Shown: in pieces, positions 48,662-56,646 of the stretch
Position numbering within the stretch: position 1 is the first letter of the stretch
How the letters are laid out: each line of letters begins with the position of its first letter
Origin: Nitrospirota bacterium
Lineage (GTDB): Bacteria > Nitrospirota > Thermodesulfovibrionia > Thermodesulfovibrionales > UBA1546
DNA: 64,000 nt
Direction of reading: 5' to 3'
Assembly (NCBI GenBank): GCA_009773185.1
Contig: WPIF01000011.1
Coordinates: 1 to 64,000, forward strand
Notes under the pieces: generated by a model
Seen by the model: only the letters and a program-made list of their open reading frames with translations
Told to the model about the DNA's origin: nothing
The model's database searches: none
Translations under genes and position numbers: made by a program

Positions 48662-48699
48662 GCTCAGCTTTGCTGAGCAAACCCGATTTTATCGGGTTT
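48662..48699 (+). terminator. Double hairpin between nhaD copies
   Basis: GCTCAGC-TTT-GCTGAGC followed directly by AAACCCGAT-TTT-ATCGGGTTT. Either a terminator for copy 1 or an attenuator in the leader of copy 2; only a short U-run (GTTTATC) follows. Confidence 0.55.
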
Positions 48700-48745
48700 A
48701 TCTTAGGTGGAGACTGTCAGAAAGGAATAAAGGAGGATTCAAATC

Positions 48746-50029
48746 ATGATGACCATGGTCGCAGTTGTTTTCGTGCTCGCCTACGCTACTATCGCTCTCG
48801 AGCACCCGTTTAAAATTAACAAATCTGCCACGGCGCTGTTAGCCGCAGGCATAATGTGGACTCTGTACTCTTTCGCAAGCCCGCTCGGAGCAGAAGGCGT
48901 AACCCACCAACTCACAGAAAAGCTGGCCGAGACAGCGGCAATCGTATTCTTTCTTATCTGCGCCATGACCATTGTCGAGGTAACCGACTCGCACGGCGGT
49001 TTCGAGGTCATCACCTCTCGCATTAAGGCAACAAAGCTAACGAGCCTGCTCTGGATAATCGGTTTTATCGCCTTTTACCTGTCTTCCATTCTCGACAACA
49101 TGACAACAACAATTGTTATGGTCGCTTTGATGAAGCGGTTGCTTAAGGAACATAAACAGAGGCTCTTCTTTGCGGGTATTATTGTAATCGCTGCCAATGC
49201 AGGAGGCGCATGGACCCCTATCGGTGATGTGACAACAACAATGCTCTGGATAGGAGGACAGATCACAACAGGAGCTATCATGAAGGGACTCTGGATTGCT
49301 TCCATGATTAATTTACTGGTCCCTCTTATCATCGCCTCTTTCTTCCTCAAGGGAAATGTCGTACCTCCGGACAAGGTCGAGAACGGCGGACCCACCAACA
49401 CCTCTCAATTCGAAAAGACCCTGATGTTTTTTATGGGCATGGGTTCCTTAATATTCGTTCCGATATTCAAGGCAATTACGCATCTGCCTCCATATCTCGG
49501 TATTCTGCTGGCGCTCGGTGTGCTTTGGCTTGTTGGTAATATACTTCATCGCGAAAAGCCTGCGGAAGTGAAGGAACATCTCACTTTGACCAAGGCCCTC
49601 AAGCGCATTGATATGGCGTCAGTTGTTTTCTTTATCGGTATTTTGCTTGCCGTGGCTACACTTTCTGCCAATGGCATGCTCCCTGCGCTGGCGCAGTGGC
49701 TCGATGTTAAGATCGGCAACCAGTCTATAATCGTTATTATCATCGGACTTTGTTCTGCTGTCATAGATAATATTCCTCTGGTGGCAGCTTCGATGGGCAT
49801 GTACCCGCTTAGCCAGTTTCCTGCGGACTCCTTTCTCTGGGAGTTCATGGCATACTGCGCTGGCACAGGAGGTTCGATACTTATCATTGGTTCAGCCGCA
49901 GGTGTGGCTGCTATGGGACTGGAGAAGATAGAGTTCTTCTGGTATGCCCGGCGCATTGGGCCGCTTGCCTTTGCAGGGTATTTCGCAGGTGTGGCTGCCT
50001 ACATTATCCAATACAGGCTGTTGCACTGA
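48746..50029 (+). CDS. nhaD: NhaD-family Na+/H+ antiporter, copy 2
   Basis: 427 aa, same architecture and motifs as copy 1 (SSILDNMTTTIVM, NAGGAWTPIGDVTTT, SAVIDNIPLVAASMGMY). Substitutions are mostly conservative and spread over loops and helix ends (e.g. NNGGAANTTQ region GGPTNTSQ; HRKKSAEE to HREKPAEV). Separate ribosome site AAAGGAGG. Two nearly identical antiporters in a row imply a dosage need or division of labour in sodium export. Confidence 0.95.
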   Translation: MMTMVAVVFVLAYATIALEHPFKINKSATALLAAGIMWTLYSFASPLGAEGVTHQLTEKLAETAAIVFFLICAMTIVEVTDSHGGFEVITSRIKATKLTSLLWIIGFIAFYLSSILDNMTTTIVMVALMKRLLKEHKQRLFFAGIIVIAANAGGAWTPIGDVTTTMLWIGGQITTGAIMKGLWIASMINLLVPLIIASFFLKGNVVPPDKVENGGPTNTSQFEKTLMFFMGMGSLIFVPIFKAITHLPPYLGILLALGVLWLVGNILHREKPAEVKEHLTLTKALKRIDMASVVFFIGILLAVATLSANGMLPALAQWLDVKIGNQSIIVIIIGLCSAVIDNIPLVAASMGMYPLSQFPADSFLWEFMAYCAGTGGSILIIGSAAGVAAMGLEKIEFFWYARRIGPLAFAGYFAGVAAYIIQYRLLH

Positions 50030-50070
50030 TATATGGCTGAGTATTATGTGTTGAGGATATAACCTGATTC

Positions 50071-50565
50071 ATGAAACAACGCAAGGGTTTTTCTTACGGG
50101 GGCGTATTTGAGAAACTGATGTCGGCGATAACCTTTGCGGAAGAAGGAGAGCACGAAAAGGCAAAAGAGATGCTTAAAGGCAGAAAGACAGTGCTGCTGG
50201 TTATTTCAGACAGGTTTTTTGACAGGGACAGCTTAAAGTATGCGATAAATATAAGCGACAGAATCGAGGCGAACCTGGAAATCCTCTATGTCAGCGAGCC
50301 CGGAAGAGGAAAAGAAAATTTGAATGACTTCAGGGCCGAGGTCGGGAAGGTGGGTTTCCGGTTCAGCCTGGTTCTGAAAGAAGGCTGCATGAAAAAGGCG
50401 ATTCTCGATTATACAAATAAAAGGAATGAAATAGTTTTTGTCGTAGCCGGGTCCGAGACAGAGCTTGAAATCGGATGCGAGGGCGAAAAGGCCTTGCCGG
50501 ATTTATGGAAAGGCCTGAAGTGTCCTCTGGTAATTGTTTCAAAAGGCGAAGCGCCACCCTCATAG
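50071..50565 (+). CDS. Usp-like protein with N-terminal FAEEGEHE motif
   Basis: 164 aa. N-terminal motif FEKLMSAITFAEEGEHEKAK (13-32), then LKGRKTVLLVISDRFFDRDSLKYAINIS and a final CPLVIVSKGE, the first and last strands of a Usp fold. The ATP-binding glycine loop is missing. Close paralogue of 52016-52495 (same LKGRKTVLL.ISD block). Follows the nhaD pair. Confidence 0.8.
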   Translation: MKQRKGFSYGGVFEKLMSAITFAEEGEHEKAKEMLKGRKTVLLVISDRFFDRDSLKYAINISDRIEANLEILYVSEPGRGKENLNDFRAEVGKVGFRFSLVLKEGCMKKAILDYTNKRNEIVFVVAGSETELEIGCEGEKALPDLWKGLKCPLVIVSKGEAPPS

Positions 50566-50607
50566 TTTAACGACGAACCCCATTGCCTCAAGACAAAAAC
50601 AACAGAA

Positions 50608-50636
50608 TAGACTTTCTTAAGTCAATTTAATATAAT
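50608..50636 (+). promoter_or_regulatory. Sigma-70 promoter giving a near-leaderless transcript
   Basis: TAGACT (50608-50613), 17-nt spacer, TATAAT (50631-50636). Start would fall near 50643, 2 nt before the ATG at 50645, and no ribosome site is present, so the exchanger gene may be translated leaderless. Confidence 0.5.
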
Positions 50637-50644
50637 CTGAGAAT

Positions 50645-51643
50645 ATGTTTCTCTGGCTTGGCTTCATAGTCTGCACATCTTTAATCGTTTATTCAGGCAC
50701 TAAGCTTTCCAAATACGGCGACATAATCGCCGAGAAGACGGGGCTCGGAAGGACGTGGATAGGCGTTGTGCTCATGGCATCCGTGACGTCTCTCCCTGAG
50801 CTTGTTACCGGGATTAGCTCTGTTACTTACGCGGATGTGCCTGACATCGCGGCAGGGGATGTGCTTGGAAGTTGTGTATTTAACATGCTCATACTTGCCT
50901 TTCTCGATGCTATTCACCATCCTATGCCGATTTCTGCAAAGGCACATCACGGGCATATCCTGTCTGCCGGTTTCGGAATACTTCTTCTCGGTATGATTGC
51001 CATAAGCCTGTTTTTAGGAAACCAAATCCCTCAGATAGGATGGATTGGGACATACAGTCTCTTCTTTATTTTTATCTATTTTATAGCAATGAAACTGGTC
51101 TACTCTTACGAGAAAAGACAGATCGCCGAATTTGTAAAGGAAATGGCTGTTGACTTGAAATATAAAGACATCTCTACAAAAACCGTTGTCTTAAATTATT
51201 GTATTAATGCATTTGCTGTCATTATAGCTGCCATATTTCTGCCCGGGATTGGTGAAGGCATAGCAGAAATAACAGGACTTGGACAGACCTTTGTAGGCAA
51301 TATCTTTATAGCTATTTCAACGTCGCTGCCGGAGGTCGTGGTCTCTGTTGCCGCCGTAAGGATGGGAGCGATAGATCTGGCAATTGGCAATCTGTTCGGA
51401 AGTAATATCTTCAATACACTCATCCTTGCCCTCGACGATATCTTTTTCATTAAAGGCCCGCTGCTTTCCTTTGTCAATTCGGGTCATATAATCTCTGCGC
51501 TGTCCGCTATTGTAATGACTGCTGTTGCGATTATCGGTTTGACCTACCGTGCTGAAAAGAAAAAACTGTTTCTCGCGTGGGATTCGATAGGCATCCTGTT
51601 TGTGTATATAGTCAACCTGATGCTGCTCTATAGAATCAGGTAG
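50645..51643 (+). CDS. CaCA-family (YrbG-like) Na+/Ca2+ exchanger
   Basis: 332 aa, about 10 transmembrane helices in two halves. The duplicated alpha-repeats are clear: ASVTSLPELVTGI...GDVLGSCVFNMLIL and AISTSLPEVVVSV...GNLFGSNIFNTLIL, with the ion-coordinating Glu of each S-L-P-E. Exchanges Na+ for Ca2+ in homologues. Fits the sodium theme of the neighbourhood (SLC13, NhaD). Confidence 0.95.
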   Translation: MFLWLGFIVCTSLIVYSGTKLSKYGDIIAEKTGLGRTWIGVVLMASVTSLPELVTGISSVTYADVPDIAAGDVLGSCVFNMLILAFLDAIHHPMPISAKAHHGHILSAGFGILLLGMIAISLFLGNQIPQIGWIGTYSLFFIFIYFIAMKLVYSYEKRQIAEFVKEMAVDLKYKDISTKTVVLNYCINAFAVIIAAIFLPGIGEGIAEITGLGQTFVGNIFIAISTSLPEVVVSVAAVRMGAIDLAIGNLFGSNIFNTLILALDDIFFIKGPLLSFVNSGHIISALSAIVMTAVAIIGLTYRAEKKKLFLAWDSIGILFVYIVNLMLLYRIR

Positions 51644-51712
51644 CGATAAAGCTAACCTAAGAGAAGGTCTAAAGGCAAACCCTGAGTTTCAATTTCATCT
51701 AAATTTTCTTCC

Positions 51713-51727
51713 ATTGCAAAATGCAAT
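51713..51727. promoter_or_regulatory. TGCA dyad ATTGCAAAATGCAAT, site 2
   Basis: Identical to 37316-37330. About 170 nt upstream of the sigma-54-like promoter at 51891, a normal enhancer distance. Confidence 0.5.
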
Positions 51728-51801
51728 AAACGATATTTTACTGCAACACTTTTTTCAGCGCTATTCCCATAGTGAGCCAAGGGCAATTTCCAATACTGCG
51801 G

Positions 51802-51812
51802 TGCATAATGCA
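51802..51812. promoter_or_regulatory. TGCA dyad TGCATAATGCA
   Basis: TGCA-TAA-TGCA, same half-sites and spacing as the 51713 dyad, about 80 nt upstream of the sigma-54-like promoter. Confidence 0.45.
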
Positions 51813-51890
51813 ACGTAACTGAATTGTCTGCAACAGAAGTGCTTCTCTAAAAAATCAATCATTTCAATGGGTTATACGAATCCGCAGATT

Positions 51891-51905
51891 TGGCATGGAT
51901 ATTGA
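51891..51905 (+). promoter_or_regulatory. Candidate sigma-54 promoter for the Usp-TauE operon
   Basis: TGGCAT-GGATA-TTGA: exact -24 box and spacing, -12 box TTGA instead of TTGC. Extends a 16-mer shared with the GntR-operon promoter at 30255-30271. Confidence 0.5.
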
Positions 51906-51969
51906 ATTACCTATCGCAGCAAAACAGGCACTGCGGCTTGTAACTTTTTAAATATCAGGAGGTGCAGAA

Positions 51970-52011
51970 ATGAAAAGCGTTGGAAAGAGAAGCAGGCTGG
52001 TGGGAGATTAA
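51970..52011 (+). CDS. 13-aa leader peptide before the Usp-like gene
   Basis: ATG 51970 with AGGAGGTG upstream encodes MKSVGKRSRLVGD and stops at TAA 52009-52011, 4 nt before the next ATG. Its coding sequence contains the GGGAG ribosome site of that gene. Same layout as the leader at 47276. Confidence 0.4.
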   Translation: MKSVGKRSRLVGD

Positions 52012-52015
52012 CCCC

Positions 52016-52495
52016 ATGAAGATGGACCGGTTTGAAGACATAATGGCGGCAATCACATTTGCCGAAGCAGGAGAGCATGAAAAGGCAAAGGAACTCCTGA
52101 AAGGCAGGAAGACAGTGCTGCTTGCAATTTCCGACATGATGTTTGACAGGAATGTCCTTAAATATGCGCTGAGCATAAGCAAGAGGATAGAGGCAGGCAT
52201 AGATATCCTCTATCTGACAAAGGCTGATGCTAAAAACACAGACTTGAAAGAGTTCATGTCAGAAGTTGCAAAAGAAGGGATTGAATGCAGCGTTGTTAAG
52301 AAAGACGGGTGCATGAAAAAAGCAATTCTTGATTATACGGAAAAAAGGAGGGAGATATTATTTGTAATCGTAGGTTCAACGCCTGAGCTTGAGATTGAAT
52401 GCAAGACGTCTGAAAAATCACTTTCGGATGCATGGAAGAGATTGAAATGCCCGTTAGTGGTTGTATCAAAAGGCGAAATGCCTTTGATGGCATAA
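52016..52495 (+). CDS. Usp-like protein with N-terminal FAEAGEHE motif
   Basis: 159 aa from ATG 52016 (MKMDRFEDIMAAITFAEAGE); the frame could be extended to TTG 51980 through the leader but the ATG has a ribosome site. Motif region (6-25), then KGRKTVLLAISDMMFDRNVLK, CMKKAILDYTEKRREILFVIVGS and CPLVVVSKGE. No ATP loop. Paralogue of 50071-50565; both have GCMKKAILDYT in the middle. Confidence 0.82.
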   Translation: MKMDRFEDIMAAITFAEAGEHEKAKELLKGRKTVLLAISDMMFDRNVLKYALSISKRIEAGIDILYLTKADAKNTDLKEFMSEVAKEGIECSVVKKDGCMKKAILDYTEKRREILFVIVGSTPELEIECKTSEKSLSDAWKRLKCPLVVVSKGEMPLMA

Positions 52496-52502
52496 ATAAA
52501 AA

Positions 52503-52561
52503 TGTCACCCTGAACTTGTTTCAGGGTCTAAAAGAGATGCTGAAACGAGTTCAGCATGACA
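52503..52561. repeat. Bipartite TGTCA-hairpin repeat, variant (CCTGAAC/GCTGAAAC)
   Basis: TGTCA-CCCTGAA-CTTG-TTTCAGGG, spacer, GATGCTGAA-ACGAG-TTCAGCAT-GACA. Same bipartite design as 19783 and 39766 but different arms. It runs into the apparent upstream start of the TauE frame, which is therefore spurious. Confidence 0.7.
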
Positions 52562-52600
52562 ATGGAAAAAGTAACAAAAATTAAAAGGAGGATGAATCAA

Positions 52601-53896
52601 ATGGGATTTGGAAGACGTATGTATGAGTTTTTGAAGATGGCGTCCGTTGCTCACGCCAAATGGGACTATGAAGTCTCGATGAGTATCTTAAAGAACCGGA
52701 AAAAGATGCTGATACTTTTGGCTCTGCTTTTGCCGGTTCTTGCAGTAGGCCTGATTGAAGCAGGAGATATGATAGGCGGGAAAACCGCTTATGCCCCTGC
52801 GCATTATTCAAACCTGATATTTGTTGTTTCAATAGCAGTGGGCCTTGCTGCCGGCCTTATAACAGGCTGTATAGGTGCAGGAGGAGGCTTTATTATCACG
52901 CCTGCATTGATGGCAGCCGGTGTTAAGGGAATACTTGCAGTCGGGACAGATGTTTTTCACATTTTTGCCAAGGCAATTATGGGAACCACGGTACATAAAA
53001 AACTCGGCAATGTCTCGGTTAAGCTCGCTGCAGCCTTTCTTGTAGGCTCTGTCGGCGGCACATTCATAGGCGGCGCCATAAACAAAGGGCTATACAATAA
53101 AGACCCTTTGCTGAGCGAGGCATTTATCAGTACAGTTTACGCTGTATTGCTCGGGTTTCTTGGTTTCTATGCATTAGCTGACTTTTTGAAATCCAGGAAG
53201 GCCTCAAGCAGCGCGAGCAGCGGCGGCCATGATGCGCACGGCGGGCCAACAGGCACAACTGAGTTTGCGCTTAAATTACAAAAAGTAAATATTCCGCCTA
53301 TGATAACTTTTGACGAAGATTTTGGCGGAAGAAAGATATCATGGCTTTTTGTGGCAATAGGCGGCCTGATTGTCGGAATGCTGGCTGCAATTATGGGTGT
53401 CGGCGGCGGTTTTGTTACCTTCCCCATGTTTGTTTACATCTTTGGTGTATCAACAGCAACAACAGTCGGAACAGATATTTTTCAGATTATCTTTACGGCA
53501 GGCTTTGCATCCATAGCCCAATATGCTATTTACGGATATGTGTTTTATACGCTTGCTATTGGAATGCTGCTTGGCTCGCTTATCGGCATTCAGGTAGGCG
53601 CGCTTACAACAAAGGTTGTTAAAGGCATTCACATCAGGGGATTTTACGCCATGTCTATTATTGCCGGCTTTATAAACAGGGTTACAACGCTGCCCAAGAA
53701 GATGACCGAGCTTGAGGTCATAAATATGCCCAAGTCTGTTACTACGGCAATAGAGAATGTCGGCAATATCATATTCTGGATTGTTGTAGCTGCTTTTGGT
53801 TTCTGGATTATCAGCAAGTTTATAGCAAATATCGGTACATTAAGGAGCGAGGAAGATTATGTAGCTCCTGTGCTTGTGAAAGAGGAGGCAAAATGA
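52601..53896 (+). CDS. TauE/SafE-family transporter with cytoplasmic N-terminal extension
   Basis: 431 aa from ATG 52601 (AAAAGGAGG upstream). A 45-residue N-terminal segment (YEFLKMASVAHAKWDYEVSM, then SILKNRKKMLIL) precedes TM1. Its spacing (M-x-x...A....E..M.ILK.RK..LL) resembles the motif region of the neighbouring Usp-like proteins (FEDIMAAITFAEAGEHEKAK, LLKGRKTVLL). Membrane halves carry GCIGAGGGFIITPAL and IMGVGGGFVTFPMFVYIFG, with VGTDVFHIFAKAIMG and VGTDIFQIIFTAGFA. Coupled by ATGA to the next gene. Confidence 0.9.
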   Translation: MGFGRRMYEFLKMASVAHAKWDYEVSMSILKNRKKMLILLALLLPVLAVGLIEAGDMIGGKTAYAPAHYSNLIFVVSIAVGLAAGLITGCIGAGGGFIITPALMAAGVKGILAVGTDVFHIFAKAIMGTTVHKKLGNVSVKLAAAFLVGSVGGTFIGGAINKGLYNKDPLLSEAFISTVYAVLLGFLGFYALADFLKSRKASSSASSGGHDAHGGPTGTTEFALKLQKVNIPPMITFDEDFGGRKISWLFVAIGGLIVGMLAAIMGVGGGFVTFPMFVYIFGVSTATTVGTDIFQIIFTAGFASIAQYAIYGYVFYTLAIGMLLGSLIGIQVGALTTKVVKGIHIRGFYAMSIIAGFINRVTTLPKKMTELEVINMPKSVTTAIENVGNIIFWIVVAAFGFWIISKFIANIGTLRSEEDYVAPVLVKEEAK

Positions 53897-54633
53897 TAAT
53901 AAGACATAAAAAACCATTCAGTGTGGGAGTTGTTTTTGCAATATCGTTTTTGGGTATTCTGCTTCTGATATTTTCACCCCTGTTCGGGAATGGCCTGAAC
54001 GGCCTTCAGTATGCAGACGACAGCTTTAATAAGCTTGCAAAGGGCTCCTCTTATTTTATCCCTAAGGTTGCCAAAGGCAATGAGAAGTTCGTGGGAAAGA
54101 CGTTCAGCGTAAGCATCAATATGAGCAAAGAGGGTGATAAGGCAGGAGATGCTGAAAAGAGGGCGGAACTGGCTTCCAGGGTATACACAACTGCAGGAGC
54201 TGTAACAGAGATTAAAGGCGCTGAATTAAAGATCGAAGGAGACCTTGGGAAAGTCCTTGAAGCAGCCTTGCAGGATTCTGATGCCATGTTTAAGAATGAA
54301 GGAGAAAAGATCAAGGCCAAATACGCAACTGACGATGAGAAAAAGATGTTCAGGCAATGGCATAACACTCTGACTAAGATAGACAAGGCATTCAAAAAAG
54401 ATAAGAAGTTTGAAGAGGCAGGCATTGTCTCTGAGGTAACTAAAAAGGCTGTGGAACCTGCCTATAACTTCTATCAGGTTGACGCGAATAAAGTGGCAGA
54501 CCATGCCGGTATGATGTCAGGCCTCCTTATCTTTTACGTTGCTTATACAATGTGGTGGGGATTTGCCATATTTTATATGTTCGAAGGGATAGGCCTTACC
54601 ATGAAAAAGGCAAAGGTCAGGAAAGAGGTATAG
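53893..54633 (+). CDS. TauE-coupled membrane-anchored protein of unknown function
   Basis: 246 aa. TM1 (about 10-31), an extracytoplasmic domain of about 170 residues rich in Lys/Glu/Ala (KTFSVSINMSKEGDKAGD, GAVTEIKGAELKIEGDLGKV, DAMFKNEGEKIKAKY) and TM2 (about 212-235, SGLLIFYVAYTMWWGFAIF). Start overlaps the TauE stop (ATGA). Probably a periplasmic partner of the transporter. I do not recognise the domain. Confidence 0.75.
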   Translation: MIIRHKKPFSVGVVFAISFLGILLLIFSPLFGNGLNGLQYADDSFNKLAKGSSYFIPKVAKGNEKFVGKTFSVSINMSKEGDKAGDAEKRAELASRVYTTAGAVTEIKGAELKIEGDLGKVLEAALQDSDAMFKNEGEKIKAKYATDDEKKMFRQWHNTLTKIDKAFKKDKKFEEAGIVSEVTKKAVEPAYNFYQVDANKVADHAGMMSGLLIFYVAYTMWWGFAIFYMFEGIGLTMKKAKVRKEV

Positions 54634-54646
54634 TGTAAATGTTCAG

Positions 54647-54776
54647 GCAGCAGGATATGGTATTTGAGCGGTTTTATTTTGCCGATATTCTTATAGTGAA
54701 AAATAAGAAAGTCAAGAGGCAAAATTCCTCGGAGGGCAATCGCCCGAGAATGAGCGAAAATGCTATGTCCTGCTGC
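54647..54776 (+). repeat. Structured repeat family, copy C (about 130 bp)
   Basis: Outer stem GCAGCAGGA pairs with TCCTGCTGC and continues inward through ATGG/CTAT with G-U-type pairs. Core GAGCGGTTTTATTTTGCCGATA / GGCAAAATTCCTCGG; hairpins TTCTTA/TAAGAA and GGGC-AATC-GCCC; GAATGAGCGA at the 3' side. Confidence 0.82.
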
Positions 54777-54813
54777 TTTGATTCTGACGGATGAAACAGG
54801 GCAGAGGGCTGAT

Positions 54814-55671
54814 ATGGGGAGATACAGAAAAATACTTGTGGCTGTTGACGGCTCGGATTCAAGCAAGAATGCCTTCAGGCAGGCATGCAGGATTGCCCGC
54901 CAGGATGCGAGCTGGATAACGGTTATTACGACAATCCCGTTTTATCAGGACCTATTTCAAATGCCCAGCATACAGGAAAAAGTGAGCAAGACCCTGAGAG
55001 AAGACGGAGAGAAAGTGATCTCAGAGATTAAAAAAATTGCAGATCAGGAAGATGCCTTCATAAGGCCGGTTATCGAGGAAGGAAGTCCGGTCAACACCAT
55101 TGTGGATACTGCCGGTGAGAACAATTTTGATCTGATAGTTATGGGCCGGCACGGCAAGTCCCAGCTTGAAAGGGCTTTGGTCGGAAGCGTCACAGCCCGT
55201 GTAATAGGCCACAGCCGCGGAGATGTCCTTGTTATCCCGAAGAATGCCTCTATCGGCTGGAACAATATACTTATCTCAACAGACGGTTCGAAATACAGCA
55301 CAGCTGCTACAGAAAAGGCAATTGACCTTGCAGAGTCCTACGGTGGCCAGTTACAGGCATTGTCTGTTGTTGATGTTACAGAGGAATTTCAGACTGAAGC
55401 GCCGGGCGCTGTTGAAGAGCTTGTCAGAAAGGCAAAAGGGTTTGTGGATGATGTCAGGAAAAAAGCAGAGGCACAGGGAATAAAAACAGAGGCCCTTGTC
55501 AGGGAAGGAGAGACCTTTAAGGTTATTACGGACCTCTCAAAAGAACATAAAACCGATGTTATAGTCATGGGAAGCCACGGACGTACAGGGATGAACAGGC
55601 TCCTGATGGGGAGCGTTACTGAAAAGGTTATTGGTTATGCACCGTGTCCGGTGCTTGTTGTTAAGGTATAA
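54814..55671 (+). CDS. Tandem universal stress protein (two ATP-type Usp domains)
   Basis: 285 aa from ATG 54814 (MGRYRKILVAVDGSDSSKN; GAGGG upstream); the earlier ATG lies in repeat copy C. Domain 1: GRHGKSQLERALVGSV; domain 2: GSHGRTGMNRLLMGSV, both ATP-binding type. Final strand CPVLVVKV. Last Usp of the TauE operon, followed by a 56-aa motif protein. Confidence 0.93.
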   Translation: MGRYRKILVAVDGSDSSKNAFRQACRIARQDASWITVITTIPFYQDLFQMPSIQEKVSKTLREDGEKVISEIKKIADQEDAFIRPVIEEGSPVNTIVDTAGENNFDLIVMGRHGKSQLERALVGSVTARVIGHSRGDVLVIPKNASIGWNNILISTDGSKYSTAATEKAIDLAESYGGQLQALSVVDVTEEFQTEAPGAVEELVRKAKGFVDDVRKKAEAQGIKTEALVREGETFKVITDLSKEHKTDVIVMGSHGRTGMNRLLMGSVTEKVIGYAPCPVLVVKV

Positions 55672-55689
55672 ACAATGAAAGGAGGGGTT

Positions 55690-55860
55690 ATGAAGAGACT
55701 GATAAGGAAGGTAGAGACTTTGATGGCGGCTGCAACATTTGCAGAGGCAGGAGAACACGAGACCGCAAGAGAGATTATGAAGGAAGAAGAAAAACGCAGC
55801 GATAAAAGAGATGATGCAAGGCCAACTCAGAGGCCAAGGCCCGGACTCAGGGCATCGTGA
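55690..55860 (+). CDS. Stand-alone FAEAGEHE-motif mini-protein (56 aa)
   Basis: 56 aa from ATG 55690 with AAAGGAGGGG upstream: MKRLIRKVETLMAAATFAEA then GEHETAREIMKEEEKRSDK and a basic/proline tail (ARPTQRPRPGLRAS). Essentially the free-standing version of the motif found inside the Usp-like proteins at 26776, 50071 and 52016. Predicted helical hairpin. A clear terminator follows. Confidence 0.75.
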   Translation: MKRLIRKVETLMAAATFAEAGEHETAREIMKEEEKRSDKRDDARPTQRPRPGLRAS

Positions 55861-55884
55861 ATAAGAAATTGATTTTGTAATGAA

Positions 55885-55914
55885 AAGGCCCCTGTTTTAG
55901 AAAGGGGCTTTTTT
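55885..55914 (+). terminator. Rho-independent terminator of the Usp-TauE operon
   Basis: GGCCCCT-gttttag-AAAGGGGC followed by TTTTTTG, just after the 56-aa gene. Confidence 0.85.
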
Positions 55915-55948
55915 GTTATTCCGGATCTTTCCGTTGCCCGGAGCTGAT

Positions 55949-56338
55949 TTATGCTAAAACATGATTTTGCGCGTATTGTATTGCAACTTCGTAGGCAATA
56001 GCTGAGTGGTCAGCGGAAGGGCTATTGCCTTCACAACTGAGTTCTCCTTTTGTTGCCTCCCTGTGGTTTCTGATCATTGAGGTTATAACCTGAGTCAGAT
56101 CGAATCCGCCGTCGGCGCAATCCTTGCTCAAACAGTCTACCCTGAACAAAGCATAACTGCTGGGAAAGAAATTTACGGTACGCGGTAGAGATTTTTGTAT
56201 CCCTTTCTGATTGTACATCATGCTAATGACAATGCTTGCAACTTCAGGGAACTGTTTAGCCACAAAGCCCGCATCAACCCTTCGTTGCAGCCTTTCGGCC
56301 CTTGCCACATTCTTTCTGCTGTTCATGCTGTTGTTCAT
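55949..56338 (-). CDS. Conserved-looking hypothetical protein next to cspA (129 aa)
   Basis: 129 aa. N-terminus basic and helical (NVARAERLQRRVDAGFVA), then FPEVASIVISMMYNQKGIQ, LPRTVNFFPSSYALFRVDCL, DCADGGFDLTQVITSMIRNH and GELSCEGNSPS. Patterned aromatic/Gly/Cys residues (C107-region CADGGFDL, SCEG) look selected. I do not recognise a family name. It is downstream of cspA on the same strand, behind cspA's terminator. Confidence 0.6.
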   Translation of the reverse strand: MNNSMNSRKNVARAERLQRRVDAGFVAKQFPEVASIVISMMYNQKGIQKSLPRTVNFFPSSYALFRVDCLSKDCADGGFDLTQVITSMIRNHREATKGELSCEGNSPSADHSAIAYEVAIQYAQNHVLA

Positions 56339-56353
56339 GTCCCTCCCAATGAG

Positions 56354-56384
56354 AAGGCCCCCTCACTCAATGCGAGGGGGCCTT
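56354..56384 (-). terminator. Terminator hairpin between cspA and the 129-aa gene
   Basis: AAGGCCCCCTC-actcaatgc-GAGGGGGCCTT: 11-bp GC-rich stem directly after cspA. The U-run is short on either strand (CTTTCC / CTTCTC). Confidence 0.65.
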
Positions 56385-56394
56385 TCCTATCTAA

Positions 56395-56595
56395 TTACAG
56401 TTTAACTACGTTGATTGCCTTGGGTCCTTTTGGGCCCTTTTCAATATCAAAGCTGACCTTGTCACCTTCGGCAAGGGTCTTAAATCCATTGCCCTGGATT
56501 GACGTATGGTGTACAAAAGCTTCGCTTCCGTCATCATTCGTAATAAAACCAAAACCCTTGGATTCGTTGAACCACTTCACTGTTCCATTAGCCAT
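56395..56595 (-). CDS. cspA: Cold-shock protein CspA family
   Basis: 66 aa from ATG 56595 ([21 protein letters not shown]) with AAAGGAGG upstream; a longer frame is not homologous. RNA-binding motifs KGFGFI and AFVHHTSI are intact. Single-stranded nucleic-acid chaperone. A long GC-rich hairpin lies in its 5' leader. Confidence 0.97.
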   Translation of the reverse strand: MANGTVKWFNESKGFGFITNDDGSEAFVHHTSIQGNGFKTLAEGDKVSFDIEKGPKGPKAINVVKL

Positions 56596-56646
56596 TTTTT
56601 TACCTCCTTTTTTATGAACTGAAATTTCAGAAGGCATCAATAAAAA

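Larger units (their letters stand above)
51644..51969. other. Regulatory intergenic region (326 nt) before the Usp-TauE operon
   Basis: No gene. Contains TGCA dyads at 51713-51727 and 51802-51812, further TGCAACA half-sites (about 51751 and 51830) and a sigma-54-like promoter at 51891. The density of TGCA(A) elements suggests an enhancer cluster. Confidence 0.6.
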
